Shown in pieces: positions 18,713 to 27,967 of a DNA stretch of 46,532 nt (positions within the stretch are counted from its first letter, which is position 1; each line of letters starts with the position of its first letter). The notes below the pieces were generated by a model. The model did no database searches and was not told where the DNA came from. It worked only from the letters and a program-made list of their open reading frames with translations. Source of the DNA: Burkholderia sp. IMCC1007 (GTDB lineage Bacteria > Pseudomonadota > Gammaproteobacteria > Burkholderiales > Burkholderiaceae); NCBI RefSeq assembly GCF_027257875.1, contig NZ_JAPVQY010000026.1:1-46532 (forward strand), given 5' to 3'. The translations under genes and the position numbers were made by a program.

Positions 18713-19849
18713 ATGCAATCGACGATCAAATCCGTCGAGTACGACCGGCCGGTCTCGGCAGGGACCGTCTGTGGCGTCGGGCAGGCATGGGCGAAGGTGC
18801 CCGATGCACCGTCCGCCGAAGAACGCGCGGCACTGAAGGCACGCATCAAGGCGCTGCTCGTACGTGAAAAAGCCGTGCTGGTCGCCCACTACTACGTCGA
18901 TGCCGAACTGCAGGAACTGGCCGACGAAACCGGCGGCTGTGTCGCCGATTCGCTCGAAATGGCCCGCTTCGGCCGCGATCACGACGCGCAGACGCTCGTC
19001 GTCGCCGGCGTGCGCTTCATGGGCGAAACCTCGAAGATCCTGAGCCCGGGCAAGCGCGTGCTGATGCCCGATCTCGATGCAACCTGTTCGCTCGACCTCG
19101 GTTGCCCGGTCGACGAATTCTCCGCGTTCTGCGATGCGCATCCCGACCGCACCGTCGTCGTCTACGCGAACACCAGCGCCGCGGTGAAGGCGCGCGCCGA
19201 CTGGATGGTCACGTCGTCGATCGGCCTCGAGATCGTCGCCGACCTGCATGCGCGCGGCGAGAAGATCATCTGGGCGCCCGATCGCCATCTCGGCAGCTAC
19301 ATCCAGAAGAAGACCGGCGCCGACATGCTGCTGTGGCAGGGCTCGTGCCTCGTGCACGACGAATTCAAGGGCATCGAGCTCGACCTGCTGCGCGCCGAAT
19401 ATCCGGATGCGAAGGTGCTGGTGCACCCCGAGTCGCCGGAAAACGTCGTCGCGCAGGCGGACGTCGTCGGCTCGACCACGCAACTGATCGACGCAGCCGT
19501 GAAGTTCGACGCGAAGCACTTCATCGTCGCGACCGATCTCGGCATCCTGCACAAGATGCGGCTCGCGGCACCCGGCAAGACCTTCATCGCCGCGCCGACG
19601 GCCGGCAACAGCGCGACCTGCAAGAGCTGCGCGCACTGCCCGTGGATGGCGATGAACGGCCTCGCGAATCTCGCCGACGTGCTCGAGCGCGGCCACAACG
19701 AGATCTTCGTCGATCCCGCGATCGGCGAACGCGCGCGCCTGCCGATCGACCGGATGCTCGATTTCGCAGCCGCACACAAGAAACGCGTGCAGGCGAGCGG
19801 CGATCTGCAGCGCGACCAGCAACTGTTCGCGAACGTGGGAGCGGCGTAA
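18713..19849 (+). CDS. nadA: Quinolinate synthase
   Basis: A 378-residue [4Fe-4S] enzyme that condenses iminoaspartate with dihydroxyacetone phosphate to give quinolinate in NAD synthesis. Conserved blocks are [15 protein letters not shown] near residue 60, [10 protein letters not shown] (cluster Cys), [13 protein letters not shown] and [13 protein letters not shown] (cluster Cys). The start is ATG 18713: AGGAG lies eight bases upstream, whereas an ATG at 18707 would leave only two. The stop shares one base with the nadC start. It forms an operon with nadC and faces nadB across a shared terminator. Confidence 0.97.
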   Translation: MQSTIKSVEYDRPVSAGTVCGVGQAWAKVPDAPSAEERAALKARIKALLVREKAVLVAHYYVDAELQELADETGGCVADSLEMARFGRDHDAQTLVVAGVRFMGETSKILSPGKRVLMPDLDATCSLDLGCPVDEFSAFCDAHPDRTVVVYANTSAAVKARADWMVTSSIGLEIVADLHARGEKIIWAPDRHLGSYIQKKTGADMLLWQGSCLVHDEFKGIELDLLRAEYPDAKVLVHPESPENVVAQADVVGSTTQLIDAAVKFDAKHFIVATDLGILHKMRLAAPGKTFIAAPTAGNSATCKSCAHCPWMAMNGLANLADVLERGHNEIFVDPAIGERARLPIDRMLDFAAAHKKRVQASGDLQRDQQLFANVGAA

Positions 19850-20811
19850 TGAACGTCCCCCACGCTCACATTCGTGCACTGCCCCTCGAGGGGGCGGCCT
19901 CCTTCGTTGGGGGCGGCCCGGCGGGAGCCGCCGCGACAGCAGTCTCCCCGCTGTTCGACAGCGTGCGTGCGCAGTACGGCGCGGCATTCGACGAAGCGAT
20001 CGCGCGCAACGTCGCCGATGCGATCGCCGAAGACGTCGGCACCGGCGACCAGACCGGGCGGCTCGTGCCGGCCGACGAGCGTCGCCACGCGCGCATCATC
20101 GTGCGCGAAGAAGCGGTGTTGTGCGGCGTGCCGTGGTTCGAGGCCGTCATCGCACGGATCGACCCGTCGATCGTCGTGCAATGGCGCTATCGCGAAGGCG
20201 ACCGGATGCTGGCGGACTCGACCGTGTGCGAACTCGAAGGGCCGGCGCGCGCACTGCTGACGGCCGAGCGCAACGGGCTGAACTTCCTGCAACTGCTGTC
20301 GGGCGTCGCGAGCGCGACGCGCCGTTACGTCGACCGTGTCGACGGGACGCGCGCGAAGATTCTCGATACGCGCAAGACGCTGCCGGGCCTGCGGCTCGCG
20401 CAGAAGTACGCGGTGCGGGTCGGCGGCGGCGAAAACCAGCGCCTCGCGCTGTACGACGGGATTCTGATCAAGGAGAACCACATCGCGGCCGCCGGCGGCG
20501 TCGGCGAGGTGCTCGACGCGGCGTTCGCGCTCGATGCGGGCGTGCCCGTGCAGATCGAAGTCGAGACGCTCGCGCAACTCGACACGGCGCTCGCACACGG
20601 CGCGCATTCGGTGCTGCTCGACAACTTCACGCTCGACATGATGCGCGAAGCGGTGCGCGTGGCGAACGGCAAGGCAGTGCTCGAAGTATCGGGCGGCGTC
20701 AATTTCGATACGGTGCGCGCGTTCGCGGAGACGGGTGTCGATCGCATCTCGATCGGCGCGCTGACGAAGGACGTGCGCGCGACCGACTATTCGATGCGGA
20801 TCGTCGACTGA
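19849..20811 (+). CDS. nadC: Nicotinate-nucleotide pyrophosphorylase (carboxylating)
   Basis: A 320-residue quinolinate phosphoribosyltransferase that makes nicotinate mononucleotide, CO2 and pyrophosphate from quinolinate and PRPP. Family blocks: EDVGTGDQTG, AERNGLNFLQLLSGVAS, DTRKTLPGLR, KYAVRVGGGENQR and IKENHI. The first 30 or so residues are not family-like: they are translated from a palindromic C/G-rich stretch (19857-19913). No alternative ATG exists before the conserved part, and the start overlaps the nadA stop (TAATG). Confidence 0.96.
   Translation: MNVPHAHIRALPLEGAASFVGGGPAGAAATAVSPLFDSVRAQYGAAFDEAIARNVADAIAEDVGTGDQTGRLVPADERRHARIIVREEAVLCGVPWFEAVIARIDPSIVVQWRYREGDRMLADSTVCELEGPARALLTAERNGLNFLQLLSGVASATRRYVDRVDGTRAKILDTRKTLPGLRLAQKYAVRVGGGENQRLALYDGILIKENHIAAAGGVGEVLDAAFALDAGVPVQIEVETLAQLDTALAHGAHSVLLDNFTLDMMREAVRVANGKAVLEVSGGVNFDTVRAFAETGVDRISIGALTKDVRATDYSMRIVD
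19857..19920. repeat. Palindromic repeat-like element inside the nadC 5' end
   Basis: CCCCC (19857-19861) and GGGGG (19909-19913) bracket a perfect 12-bp palindrome CCCCTCGAGGGG (19882-19893), followed by CGGCCCGGCGGG. From memory the arrangement is like C/G-rich palindromic elements usually found between genes in Burkholderiales. Only one copy is seen in this window. Confidence 0.4.
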
Positions 20812-20833
20812 TCGAACGTCGTCTGGTCAGATG

Positions 20834-20869
20834 AAAAAGCCGTTGGCGCGCAAACGCCAACGGCTTTTT
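20834..20869. terminator. Bidirectional terminator between nadC and nadB
   Basis: A 15-bp perfect stem AAAAAGCCGTTGGCG/CGCCAACGGCTTTTT (20834-20848, 20855-20869) with a 6-nt loop. A-run on one side and T-run on the other serve both converging genes. Confidence 0.9.
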
Positions 20870-20910
20870 TCTTGCGCTGCGGCCGCAGCTGCGAAAGGGC
20901 GGCGCGCTGC

Positions 20911-22497
20911 TCAGCGTCGCGCGCGCGGCGTGAGCACGCTCGGCAGCGCCTTCGGCAGCGTATGCGGCCAGTCGCGGCTGTAGTGCAGCCCGCGGCTTTC
21001 GCGCCGCGAATACGCGCTCTTCACGATCAGCGTCGCGACGTCGACGAGATTGCGCAGCTCGAGCAGGTCGCGCGTCACGCGGAAGTTCGCGTAGTACTCG
21101 TGGATTTCGTCGCGCAATAGCGACAGCCGGTGCTTCGCACGTTCGAGGCGCTTGTCGGTGCGCACGATGCCGACGTAGTTCCACATCAGGCGGCGCAGCT
21201 CGTCCCAGTTGTGGGCGACGACGACTTCCTCGTCCGCATCCGACACGCGGCTTTCGTCCCAGGCCGGCAGCGTGGCCGGCGTGGCGGCATCGTAGCCGGC
21301 CGCCTCGATCGCCTCGGCGGCCGCGCGGCCGATCACCAGGCACTCGAGCAGCGAGTTGCTCGCGAGCCGGTTCGCGCCGTGCAGCCCCGTGTACGACGTT
21401 TCGCCCACCGCATACAGGCCCGCGAGATCGGTGCGCCCCGCGAGATCGGTGACGACGCCGCCGCACGTGTAGTGCGCGGCCGGCACCACGGGGATCGGCT
21501 GTTTCGCGATGTCGATGCCGAATTCGAGGCAGCGCGCGTGGATCGTCGGGAAGTGTTCGCGCAGGAACGCTTCCGGCTGGTGGCTGATGTCGAGATACAC
21601 GCAGTCGATCCCGCGCTTCTTGATCTCGAAGTCGATCGCGCGCGCGACGATGTCACGCGGCGCGAGTTCGGCGCGCGGATCGTGCGCGGGCATGAAGCGC
21701 GTGCCGTCGGGCAGCTTCAGCAGGCCGCCTTCGCCGCGCACGGCCTCCGAAATCAGGAACGACTTCGCGTACGGGTGGAACAGGCAGGTCGGGTGGAACT
21801 GGATGAACTCCATGTTCGACACGCGGCAACCCGCACGCCACGCCATCGCGATGCCGTCGCCGGTCGCGGTGTCGGGGTTGGTCGTGTACAGGTAAACCTT
21901 GCCTGCGCCGCCGGTCGCGAGCACCGTGTGCGGTGCCTCGATCGTGATCGTGCGGTCGTTGTCGACGTCGAGCGCATACAGGCCGTGACAGCGGCGGCCG
22001 GGCAGGCCGAGCCGGTCCGACGTGATCAGGTCGATCGCGTGGTGGTTCTCGAAGAAGGTGATGTTCGGATGCTGGCGCGCACACTCGGACAGCGTCGCGA
22101 GCACCGCATGGCCGGTTGCGTCGGCCGCATGGATGATCCGGCGGTGACTGTGGCCGCCTTCGCGCGTCAGATGGAAGCCGAGCTCGGCCGCGTCGTCCTT
22201 CGTGAACGGCACGCCCTGCGAGATCAGCCATTCGATCGCTTCGCGGCCATGTTCGACGATGTAGCGCGTCGCGCCTTCGTCGCAGAGTCCGCCACCGGCG
22301 ACCAGCGTGTCGTCGACGTGGTTCTCGATGCTGTCCGCGGAGTCGAGGACGGCCGCGATGCCGCCCTGCGCGTTATCGCTCGCGCCCTCCATCATCGAGC
22401 GTTTCGCGATCAGCGCGACACGTCGCGTGCTGGCCAGGTTGAGTGCGACCGACAGCCCTGCCAGGCCGCTGCCGACGATCGCCACGTCGAATTTCAT
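20911..22497 (-). CDS. nadB: L-aspartate oxidase
   Basis: A 528-residue FAD enzyme that oxidises L-aspartate to iminoaspartate, the substrate of NadA. The N-terminus [19 protein letters not shown] is the dinucleotide-binding fold; [12 protein letters not shown] and [16 protein letters not shown] are succinate dehydrogenase/NadB family blocks. The C-terminal third is the helical domain ending with [13 protein letters not shown] lies seven bases before the ATG. It converges on nadA-nadC, so all three de novo genes sit within 4 kb though on two transcripts. Confidence 0.97.
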   Translation of the reverse strand: MKFDVAIVGSGLAGLSVALNLASTRRVALIAKRSMMEGASDNAQGGIAAVLDSADSIENHVDDTLVAGGGLCDEGATRYIVEHGREAIEWLISQGVPFTKDDAAELGFHLTREGGHSHRRIIHAADATGHAVLATLSECARQHPNITFFENHHAIDLITSDRLGLPGRRCHGLYALDVDNDRTITIEAPHTVLATGGAGKVYLYTTNPDTATGDGIAMAWRAGCRVSNMEFIQFHPTCLFHPYAKSFLISEAVRGEGGLLKLPDGTRFMPAHDPRAELAPRDIVARAIDFEIKKRGIDCVYLDISHQPEAFLREHFPTIHARCLEFGIDIAKQPIPVVPAAHYTCGGVVTDLAGRTDLAGLYAVGETSYTGLHGANRLASNSLLECLVIGRAAAEAIEAAGYDAATPATLPAWDESRVSDADEEVVVAHNWDELRRLMWNYVGIVRTDKRLERAKHRLSLLRDEIHEYYANFRVTRDLLELRNLVDVATLIVKSAYSRRESRGLHYSRDWPHTLPKALPSVLTPRARR

Positions 22498-22610
22498 GCT
22501 GCATCTCCATCGTTACGCTTTAGATCTTGTGCGTTCCGTCGGCCGTGGCCGCGGAAAGGGGAGAGCATACCGCGTCGGGCTCATACGTGCGCGCAAAACC
22601 CGCGCAAAAC

Positions 22611-22638
22611 AAAAAGCCCCGCATGTGCGGGGCTTTTT
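22611..22638 (-). terminator. Intrinsic terminator after rpmB-rpmG
   Basis: AAAAAGCCCCGC (22611-22622) and GCGGGGCTTTTT (22627-22638) form a 12-bp stem with loop ATGT. Minus-strand reading ends in TTTTT, 31 nt past the rpmG stop. The plus-strand reading is equally good. Confidence 0.9.
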
Positions 22639-22668
22639 GGTCGCCGTCAGGCTCGCAGAAACCGGAGA

Positions 22669-22836
22669 TTACTTGATCTTGGTTTCTTTGTATTCCACAT
22701 GCTTGCGGACGACGGGATCGAACTTCTTGATCGCCATCTTTTCCGGCATGTTGCGCTTGTTCTTCGTGGTCGTGTAGAAGTGACCCGTACCAGCGGTCGA
22801 CTCGAGCTTGATCTTGTCGCGTGCGCCTTTTGCCAT
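22669..22836 (-). CDS. rpmG: 50S ribosomal protein L33
   Basis: A 55-residue basic large-subunit protein, beginning [20 protein letters not shown] and ending [11 protein letters not shown]. It contains [11 protein letters not shown]. It lacks the CxxC pairs of the zinc-binding L33 form, so it is the zinc-independent type. It follows rpmB by 17 nt and is co-transcribed with it. Confidence 0.97.
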   Translation of the reverse strand: MAKGARDKIKLESTAGTGHFYTTTKNKRNMPEKMAIKKFDPVVRKHVEYKETKIK

Positions 22837-22853
22837 GATAGTGCTCCTTGGGC

Positions 22854-23087
22854 TTAGGCTTCGCCGCGTGCGCGCAGGTCAGCGAGCACGGAATCGATGC
22901 CGTTCTTGTCGATCAGGCGCAGGCCCGCGTTGGAAACGCGCAGGCGCACCCAGCGGTTTTCGCTCTCAACCCAGAACCGGCGGTTTTGCAGGTTCGGGAG
23001 GAAGCGGCGCTTCGTCTTGTTGTTTGCGTGGGAAACGTTGTTGCCGCTCATCGGCGCTTTCCCAGTTACTTGGCATACGCGTGCCAT
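22854..23087 (-). CDS. rpmB: 50S ribosomal protein L28
   Basis: A 77-residue large-subunit protein. The N-terminus [20 protein letters not shown] and the [17 protein letters not shown] block are diagnostic. It is the first gene of the rpmB-rpmG operon, with a predicted promoter about 155 nt upstream. Length is normal. Confidence 0.98.
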
Positions 23088-23242
23088 GAGAGCACTCCTA
23101 ATACGCTAAATTCGGGGTTCGATCGCCGATGAAGGTTCCATCGTACGGCCACGTGATCCATGGCTGCACTCAGAACGCCGAAGCCTTTTTACAGACAAGG
23201 CCCTTCGATGGCTAGAACTGGTTGGAAAAAAGACAGACGACG

Positions 23243-23272
23243 ATTCTAGCAGAAAAAGTTCAGAAAAATCAA
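23243..23272 (-). promoter_or_regulatory. Promoter of rpmB-rpmG
   Basis: On the minus strand: TTGATT (23267-23272), an 18-bp spacer ending in TGC, and TAGAAT (23243-23248), i.e. an extended -10. Predicted start near 23236 gives a leader of about 150 nt. The surrounding sequence is A/T-rich against a GC-rich background. Confidence 0.6.
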
Positions 23273-23327
23273 ACCCAATTTCGCATCGTCGTTGCGGCGG
23301 CCCCGGGGCGGGTCGCCGGGCCACAGT

Positions 23328-24104
23328 CTACAGCCAACCGGCGCGTGCGAACGAAAATGTATCGGCCGTGCCGACCACGACGTGATCGAGCAGCTTCGCG
23401 TCGACGAGCTGGAGCGCTTCGTGCAGCGCGCGCGTGAGCCGGCGATCCTCCGCGCTCGGCTGCACCGCGCCGGACGGGTGGTTGTGCGCGATGATGAGCG
23501 CCGCGGCATTCAGCGTCAGCGCGCGCCGCACGATTTCGCGCGGATAGACGGCCATCCGTGTCAGCGAGCCGCGCGCGCTTTCTTCCACGTCGATGAGGCC
23601 GTGACGGGCATCCAGGTACAGCGTGACGAACACTTCATACGGGCGCGTGCCGATCTTCAGCCGCAGATAGTCTTCGACCGCGCCCGGCGAATCGATCTGC
23701 ACCCGTACGCGCGCCTTTTCGGCCAGCGCGCGCCGCACGATTTCGGTCACGGCAATCAGCAGCGCCGACCGTGCGGCGCCGATGCCGGGGTGCGTGGCGA
23801 ACACGTCGGGCTCCGCGTCGAGCATGTCGCGCAGCGAGTTGCCGAACCGCGCGAGCAGTGCGCTCGCGCTGGCGAATACGTCGAGGCCGCCGCCACCGGT
23901 GCCGAGCAGCAGCGCGACCAGTTCCGCATCGGTCAGCGCGGCCGGCCCGCGTTCCAGCAGCCGCTCGCGCGGCAGGTTCGGCTTCCAGTTGCGCGGGCGG
24001 CGCTTGCGCGGCCGGACAGCGGCCGCGCGGCGGGCCGCGGCGGCCGGGACATCGGCGGTATCGCGACATTCGGTCGCCACGACGGCGAGGCAGGATGACG
24101 GCAT
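23328..24104 (-). CDS. radC: RadC-family JAB/MPN-type protein
   Basis: A protein of about 258 residues. An N-terminal helix-hairpin-helix region ([17 protein letters not shown]) precedes a C-terminal JAB1/MPN metalloprotease-like fold with the motif [14 protein letters not shown]. The historical DNA-repair role of RadC is not well supported, so the function should be taken as unknown. The start at 24104 follows GGAG by six bases; an ATG at 24116 is the alternative. The first 40 residues are an Ala/Arg-rich basic tail. It is divergent from fkpB. Confidence 0.92.
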   Translation of the reverse strand: MPSSCLAVVATECRDTADVPAAAARRAAAVRPRKRRPRNWKPNLPRERLLERGPAALTDAELVALLLGTGGGGLDVFASASALLARFGNSLRDMLDAEPDVFATHPGIGAARSALLIAVTEIVRRALAEKARVRVQIDSPGAVEDYLRLKIGTRPYEVFVTLYLDARHGLIDVEESARGSLTRMAVYPREIVRRALTLNAAALIIAHNHPSGAVQPSAEDRRLTRALHEALQLVDAKLLDHVVVGTADTFSFARAGWL

Positions 24105-24239
24105 GCTGAACTCCATTGGCGGCAGGGCGTGCGCGCGACCTCGTCGCACTTTCAGCCTTGCGCGCTCAGGTGACTTACAATATTGGCTTTGCGCCGGGCC
24201 TTGCGGCCCATTTCGGGCGCCGACGAACACGAGTAATTC

Positions 24240-24695
24240 ATGAGCCTCATCGATCTATCCGAAGTGAAGCCCGGTTCCCATGTCACGCTGCATTACCGGC
24301 TTGCACTGGCCGACGGCGCCGATATCGTCAATACGTTCTCCGACAAGCCCGCCACGCTGCTGCTCGGCGCGGGGCAGCTCGCGCCGTCGCTGGAACAGAT
24401 TCTGCTCGGGCTGCGGGTCGGCGACCACTCGACTTTTCAGCTAACGCCCGAACAAGGGTTCGGTCCCCGCAATCCCGACATGCTCCAGCGCGTGACGCTG
24501 TCGACGCTGCGCGAGAACGGGATGGTCGGCGACGATTTCACGCCGGGCGAGCTGATCGAGTTCAACGCGCCGGACGGCGGTCGCTATGCAGGTGTGCTGA
24601 AGGAAGTCAGCGAAACCTCGGCGCTGTTCGATTTCAATCATCCGCTCGCGGGCCAAGCGCTCACGTTCGAAGTGAAAATCATCGGAATCCTGTAA
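24240..24695 (+). CDS. fkpB: FKBP-type peptidyl-prolyl isomerase (FkpB/SlpA type)
   Basis: A 151-residue cytoplasmic proline isomerase and chaperone. The FKBP half reads [19 protein letters not shown], with the insert-in-flap region after [16 protein letters not shown] typical of SlyD/SlpA. It lacks the His-rich metal-binding tail of SlyD, which favours FkpB. It is 2 nt upstream of ispH, the pairing seen in E. coli. A TACAAT box lies about 60 nt upstream. Confidence 0.93.
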   Translation: MSLIDLSEVKPGSHVTLHYRLALADGADIVNTFSDKPATLLLGAGQLAPSLEQILLGLRVGDHSTFQLTPEQGFGPRNPDMLQRVTLSTLRENGMVGDDFTPGELIEFNAPDGGRYAGVLKEVSETSALFDFNHPLAGQALTFEVKIIGIL

Positions 24696-24697
24696 TC

Positions 24698-25678
24698 ATG
24701 AGCACCACCGATACACTGTCCGGACAGACCGTCGCCGCCGACGCCGAAATCCTGCTCGCCCAGCCGCGCGGTTTCTGCGCGGGGGTCGACCGCGCGATCG
24801 AGATCGTCGAGCGCGCGATCGCGATGCACGGTGCGCCGATCTACGTCCGTCACGAGATCGTCCACAACAAGTACGTGGTCGAGGATCTGAAGAAGAAGGG
24901 CGCGATCTTCGTCGAGGAGCTCGAGGAAGTGCCGGCCGGCAACACCGTGATCTTCAGTGCGCACGGCGTGTCGAAGGCCGTGCGCGACGAAGCCGACGTG
25001 CGCGGGCTGCGCATTTACGACGCAACCTGCCCGCTCGTCACGAAGGTGCACGTCGAAGTGGCGAAGATGCGCCAGGACGGCGTCGACATCGTGATGATCG
25101 GTCACAAGGGCCATCCGGAAGTCGAAGGCACGATGGGGCAGGTCGAGCGCGGCATGCATCTTGTCGAGAGCGTCGAGGACGTGCAGAAGCTGCAGCTCGC
25201 GGATCCGGAGCGCATCGCACTCGTCACGCAGACCACGCTGTCCGTCGACGATGCGGCCGAGATCATCGGCGCGCTGAAGGCAAAGTATCCGAAGATTCGC
25301 GAGCCGAAGAAGCAGGACATCTGCTACGCAACGCAGAACCGTCAGGATGCGGTGAAGTTCATGGCGCCGCAGTGCGACGTCGTGATCGTCGTCGGCAGTC
25401 CGAACAGCTCGAATTCGAGCCGCCTGCGCGAAGTGGCCGAAAAGCGCGGCGTGGCCGCGTACATGGTCGACGCGCCCGACCAGATCGATCCCGCATGGGT
25501 TGCCGGCAAGCGCCGCATCGGCGTGACGGCCGGCGCATCGGCGCCCGAGGTGCTGGCCCAGGCCGTGATCGCGCGGTTGCGCGAGCTCGGTGTGCGCAAT
25601 GTACGTGCACTCGACGGCATCGAGGAAAACGTGTCGTTTCCGCTGCCGCGCGGGTTGAACCTGCCGCCTGCCGCCTGA
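24698..25678 (+). CDS. ispH: 4-hydroxy-3-methylbut-2-enyl diphosphate reductase
   Basis: A 326-residue [4Fe-4S] enzyme that performs the last step of the MEP pathway, reducing HMBPP to IPP and DMAPP. The three cluster cysteines are in [27 protein letters not shown] and [13 protein letters not shown]. The conserved Glu lies in [14 protein letters not shown]. It starts 2 nt after fkpB with no strong ribosome site of its own, suggesting coupling. An intrinsic terminator follows. Confidence 0.98.
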   Translation: MSTTDTLSGQTVAADAEILLAQPRGFCAGVDRAIEIVERAIAMHGAPIYVRHEIVHNKYVVEDLKKKGAIFVEELEEVPAGNTVIFSAHGVSKAVRDEADVRGLRIYDATCPLVTKVHVEVAKMRQDGVDIVMIGHKGHPEVEGTMGQVERGMHLVESVEDVQKLQLADPERIALVTQTTLSVDDAAEIIGALKAKYPKIREPKKQDICYATQNRQDAVKFMAPQCDVVIVVGSPNSSNSSRLREVAEKRGVAAYMVDAPDQIDPAWVAGKRRIGVTAGASAPEVLAQAVIARLRELGVRNVRALDGIEENVSFPLPRGLNLPPAA

Positions 25679-25707
25679 TTGCCGCATCGCACCTGCGATA
25701 CACCCGA

Positions 25708-25735
25708 AGCGCGCCTCCCCGGCGCGCTTTTTTTT
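25708..25735 (+). terminator. Intrinsic terminator of fkpB-ispH
   Basis: AGCGCGCC (25708-25715), loop TCCCC, GGCGCGCT (25721-25728), then a run of T residues to 25735. Confidence 0.92.
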
Positions 25736-25754
25736 GCACCGCATGATTCACATC

Positions 25755-25827
25755 GCAACCATTATTCACATTAATGGTGCAACCCGGTTGCTATGCTGCG
25801 GCCCAAGCGTCTCTCAAAATTGGTTGC
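25755..25827. promoter_or_regulatory. GCAACC/GGTTGC repeat cluster upstream of the livK-like gene
   Basis: A perfect 13-bp palindrome GCAACCCGGTTGC (25779-25791) is flanked by a further GCAACC (25755-25760) and GGTTGC (25822-25827). ACCATTA/TAATGGT (25758-25778) forms an overlapping dyad. This looks like an operator array for a dimeric regulator; the regulator is not known to me. Confidence 0.4.
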
Positions 25828-25855
25828 AATGCAGGAAAACCCCATCGAATCAGGA

Positions 25856-25885
25856 TTATTGGCGGCCTATAAATGGAGTTACAAT
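25856..25885 (+). promoter_or_regulatory. Candidate promoter of the livK-like gene
   Basis: TTATTG (25856-25861), an 18-bp spacer and TACAAT (25880-25885), about 65 nt before the ATG of the decayed gene and just downstream of the GCAACC cluster. Confidence 0.4.
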
Positions 25886-25950
25886 GCGCCCGTTTTCAAG
25901 CCGGAATGGCTTTGAAATCGGGTTTTGGCAAGGCGCGGGAGACCTACTCG

Positions 25951-26787
25951 ATGCATGTGAAGTTGGCTGACGCCATGTCTGTCGCCGCACCGGTTGCAAT
26001 GCTTGGCCGATGCAGCAAAAAGAGCGACGACGGGGCGGGCAGGGAGGCTGCGGTACCCGCAGAACCGGCGGCCAGCGACGTGCGTGCTGCCACGACCGGT
26101 GGTGCGGTGCCGTCGGCATGCCGCATTGCGCAATCGGACACAGACAAGGATAACGGGGCACGTTTGGCGATCGAGGAATTCAACGCGCAGGACCCGAAGG
26201 TCGGCTTGCAGGCAGCACGGCACGCAGTACTCGCCGCCGCCGCCGCGGCCACCCGGGCAACGGGCACGCGAGTGACCCGACAACGCGCTGCCGGCCGCGA
26301 TGCGGCCGCAGCGGGGCGCGCCGATCGACGGACGCCCGGGTTTCGGGGCAACGCAGGCAACGTGCAGATGTCGCTGATCCCCGACCATTTAGATTCGACG
26401 AAACAGCATGTCGCCGCGACCCGTCGCATTGCGGCAGGCGCGCTGCTTCATTCGACGGATTCCGACGGACTCCTGACGAAAGTCGGGTGCCGTCTTCACG
26501 ATGCCGGTCACGGCGTCGTGCGGGCGGCGGACGGCGCGCTTGCGAAGCAGGCGGCGGCGTCCGGCATCGGAGCGCAAACCCTTGGCGGCAACGGCATGTG
26601 CGCCGCAAAGGTGGTCGAGCCCGCGGACGACGCGGCGCCGAACCTGATCTGCCCGGTTGCGGATTTCATCGCGGCCCGGACGGAAAAAGGCATGGACTTC
26701 GGGAAACCGGACGACGGCCGTTTTGGCACGCAGCCCTACGACTTCAAGGAGGCCAACACCACCGTCCTCGATGTCGTGACGATTTAG
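25951..26787 (+). pseudogene. Decayed branched-chain amino-acid binding protein gene (livK-like)
   Basis: The open frame of 278 residues keeps recognisable pieces of a periplasmic Leu/Ile/Val-binding protein. The lipoprotein-like start is MHVKLADAMSVAAPVAMLGR followed by CSKKSDD; NGARLAIEEFNAQ is the usual early strand-helix; LAKQAAASGIGAQTLGGNG and YDFKEANTTVLDVV match late segments. The middle, which should carry most of the ligand-binding fold, is missing or scrambled, and the total is about 90-100 residues below the family norm. GGGAGA precedes the ATG. The position ahead of livHMGF is where a functional livK is expected. Probably non-functional, though still open. Confidence 0.7.
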
Positions 26788-26803
26788 CGACGGGACTCAT
26801 GAT

Positions 26804-26831
26804 GGCACCGGAACAGTGCGGTGCCGTTTTT
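26804..26831 (+). terminator. Intrinsic terminator between the livK remnant and livH
   Basis: GGCACCG (26804-26810) and CGGTGCC (26819-26825) with an 8-nt loop, followed by GTTTTT. It would partly isolate livHMGF from the livK promoter. The remaining 26832-26998 shows no gene. Confidence 0.75.
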
Positions 26832-26998
26832 GTATCCGCTCCGGCGGCAGGTCCGGCCGTACAGGCCGGGCGGCGCGCGCCGGGACGATCCACCCTTACC
26901 GGTATCGACTAGTACCCGCAGTGTCGCCGAGAAGGCGCGATTCCTCGCTTACCCGCGGGGCGCAACGTCCTCCGGCAGCACGGGCCAAGGAGCTTTAA

Positions 26999-27949
26999 AT
27001 GGATATCTTCGTCCAGCAGATCCTCAACGGGCTGGTGCTCGGCAGTGTGTACGCCATCATCGCGTTGGGATACACGATGGTGTACGGCATTCTCGGCATC
27101 ATCAACTTCGCGCACGGCGACGTGCTGATGATCGGCGCGATGGTCGCGCTGTCTGCGATCACCGTATTGCAGAACCATTTCCCCGGATTGGGCGGCGTCG
27201 CGACGCTGACGATCGGCCTTGGCATCGCTGCAGTCGTCTGTGCGTTCGTCGGTTTCACGATCGAGCGCGTCGCGTACCGGCCGCTGCGCCGCGCGCCGCG
27301 TCTCGCGCCGCTGATCACCGCGATCGGCGTGTCGATCCTGCTGCAGACGGCTGCGATGATCATCTGGTCGCGCAACCCGCTGCCGTTCCCGCAATTGCTG
27401 CCGACCGATCCGATCAACGTGATCAAGGCCACCGACACGACGCCCGGCGCCGTGATCTCGGTGACTGAAATCGTGATCATCGCGGTCGCGTTCATCGTGA
27501 TGGGCGGCCTGCTGCTGCTCGTGCACAAGACCAAGCTCGGCCGTGCGATGCGCGCGATCGCGGAAAGCCCGAACACCGCGAGCCTGATGGGCGTGAACCC
27601 GAACTTCGTGATCTCCGCGACGTTCATGATCGGCTCCGCGCTCGCCGCGCTGGCCGGCGTGATGATCGCGTCCGAATACGGCAACGTGCACTTCTACATG
27701 GGCTTCATCCCCGGCATGAAGGCGTTCACGGCAGCCGTGCTCGGCGGGATCGGCAACCTTGGCGGCGCAATGGTCGGCGGCGTGCTGCTCGGCCTGATCG
27801 AGCAGCTCGGCGCGGGTTACATCGGCAACCTCACGGGCGGCGTATTCGGCAGTAACTACCAGGACGTGTTCGCATTCATCGTGCTGATCATCGTGCTGGT
27901 GTTCCGTCCGTCGGGCCTGCTCGGCGAACGTGTCGCGGACCGCGCGTAA
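26999..27949 (+). CDS. livH: Branched-chain amino-acid ABC transporter permease LivH
   Basis: A 316-residue inner-membrane permease of the high-affinity Leu/Ile/Val importer. About eight hydrophobic helices are visible. NGLVLGSVYAIIALGYTMVY and GIINFAHGDVLMIGA are the LivH N-terminal signature, and FTAAVLGGIGNLGGAMVGG is the conserved EAA-like loop. AAGGAG sits eight bases before the ATG. It heads livH-livM-livG-livF with short gaps. The usual binding-protein gene upstream is decayed. Confidence 0.95.
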   Translation: MDIFVQQILNGLVLGSVYAIIALGYTMVYGILGIINFAHGDVLMIGAMVALSAITVLQNHFPGLGGVATLTIGLGIAAVVCAFVGFTIERVAYRPLRRAPRLAPLITAIGVSILLQTAAMIIWSRNPLPFPQLLPTDPINVIKATDTTPGAVISVTEIVIIAVAFIVMGGLLLLVHKTKLGRAMRAIAESPNTASLMGVNPNFVISATFMIGSALAALAGVMIASEYGNVHFYMGFIPGMKAFTAAVLGGIGNLGGAMVGGVLLGLIEQLGAGYIGNLTGGVFGSNYQDVFAFIVLIIVLVFRPSGLLGERVADRA

Positions 27950-27967
27950 CGGAAGGGAGCAAACAAC

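Noticed and set aside
19102..20811. A longer start for nadC within nadA
   Set aside because: The upstream part is nadA read out of frame; the ATG at 19849 directly overlaps the nadA stop and is the sensible start.
25879..26429. Minus-strand frames opposite the livK remnant as separate genes
   Set aside because: Low-complexity Ala/Arg/Pro translations without ribosome sites; the plus strand holds identifiable livK blocks.
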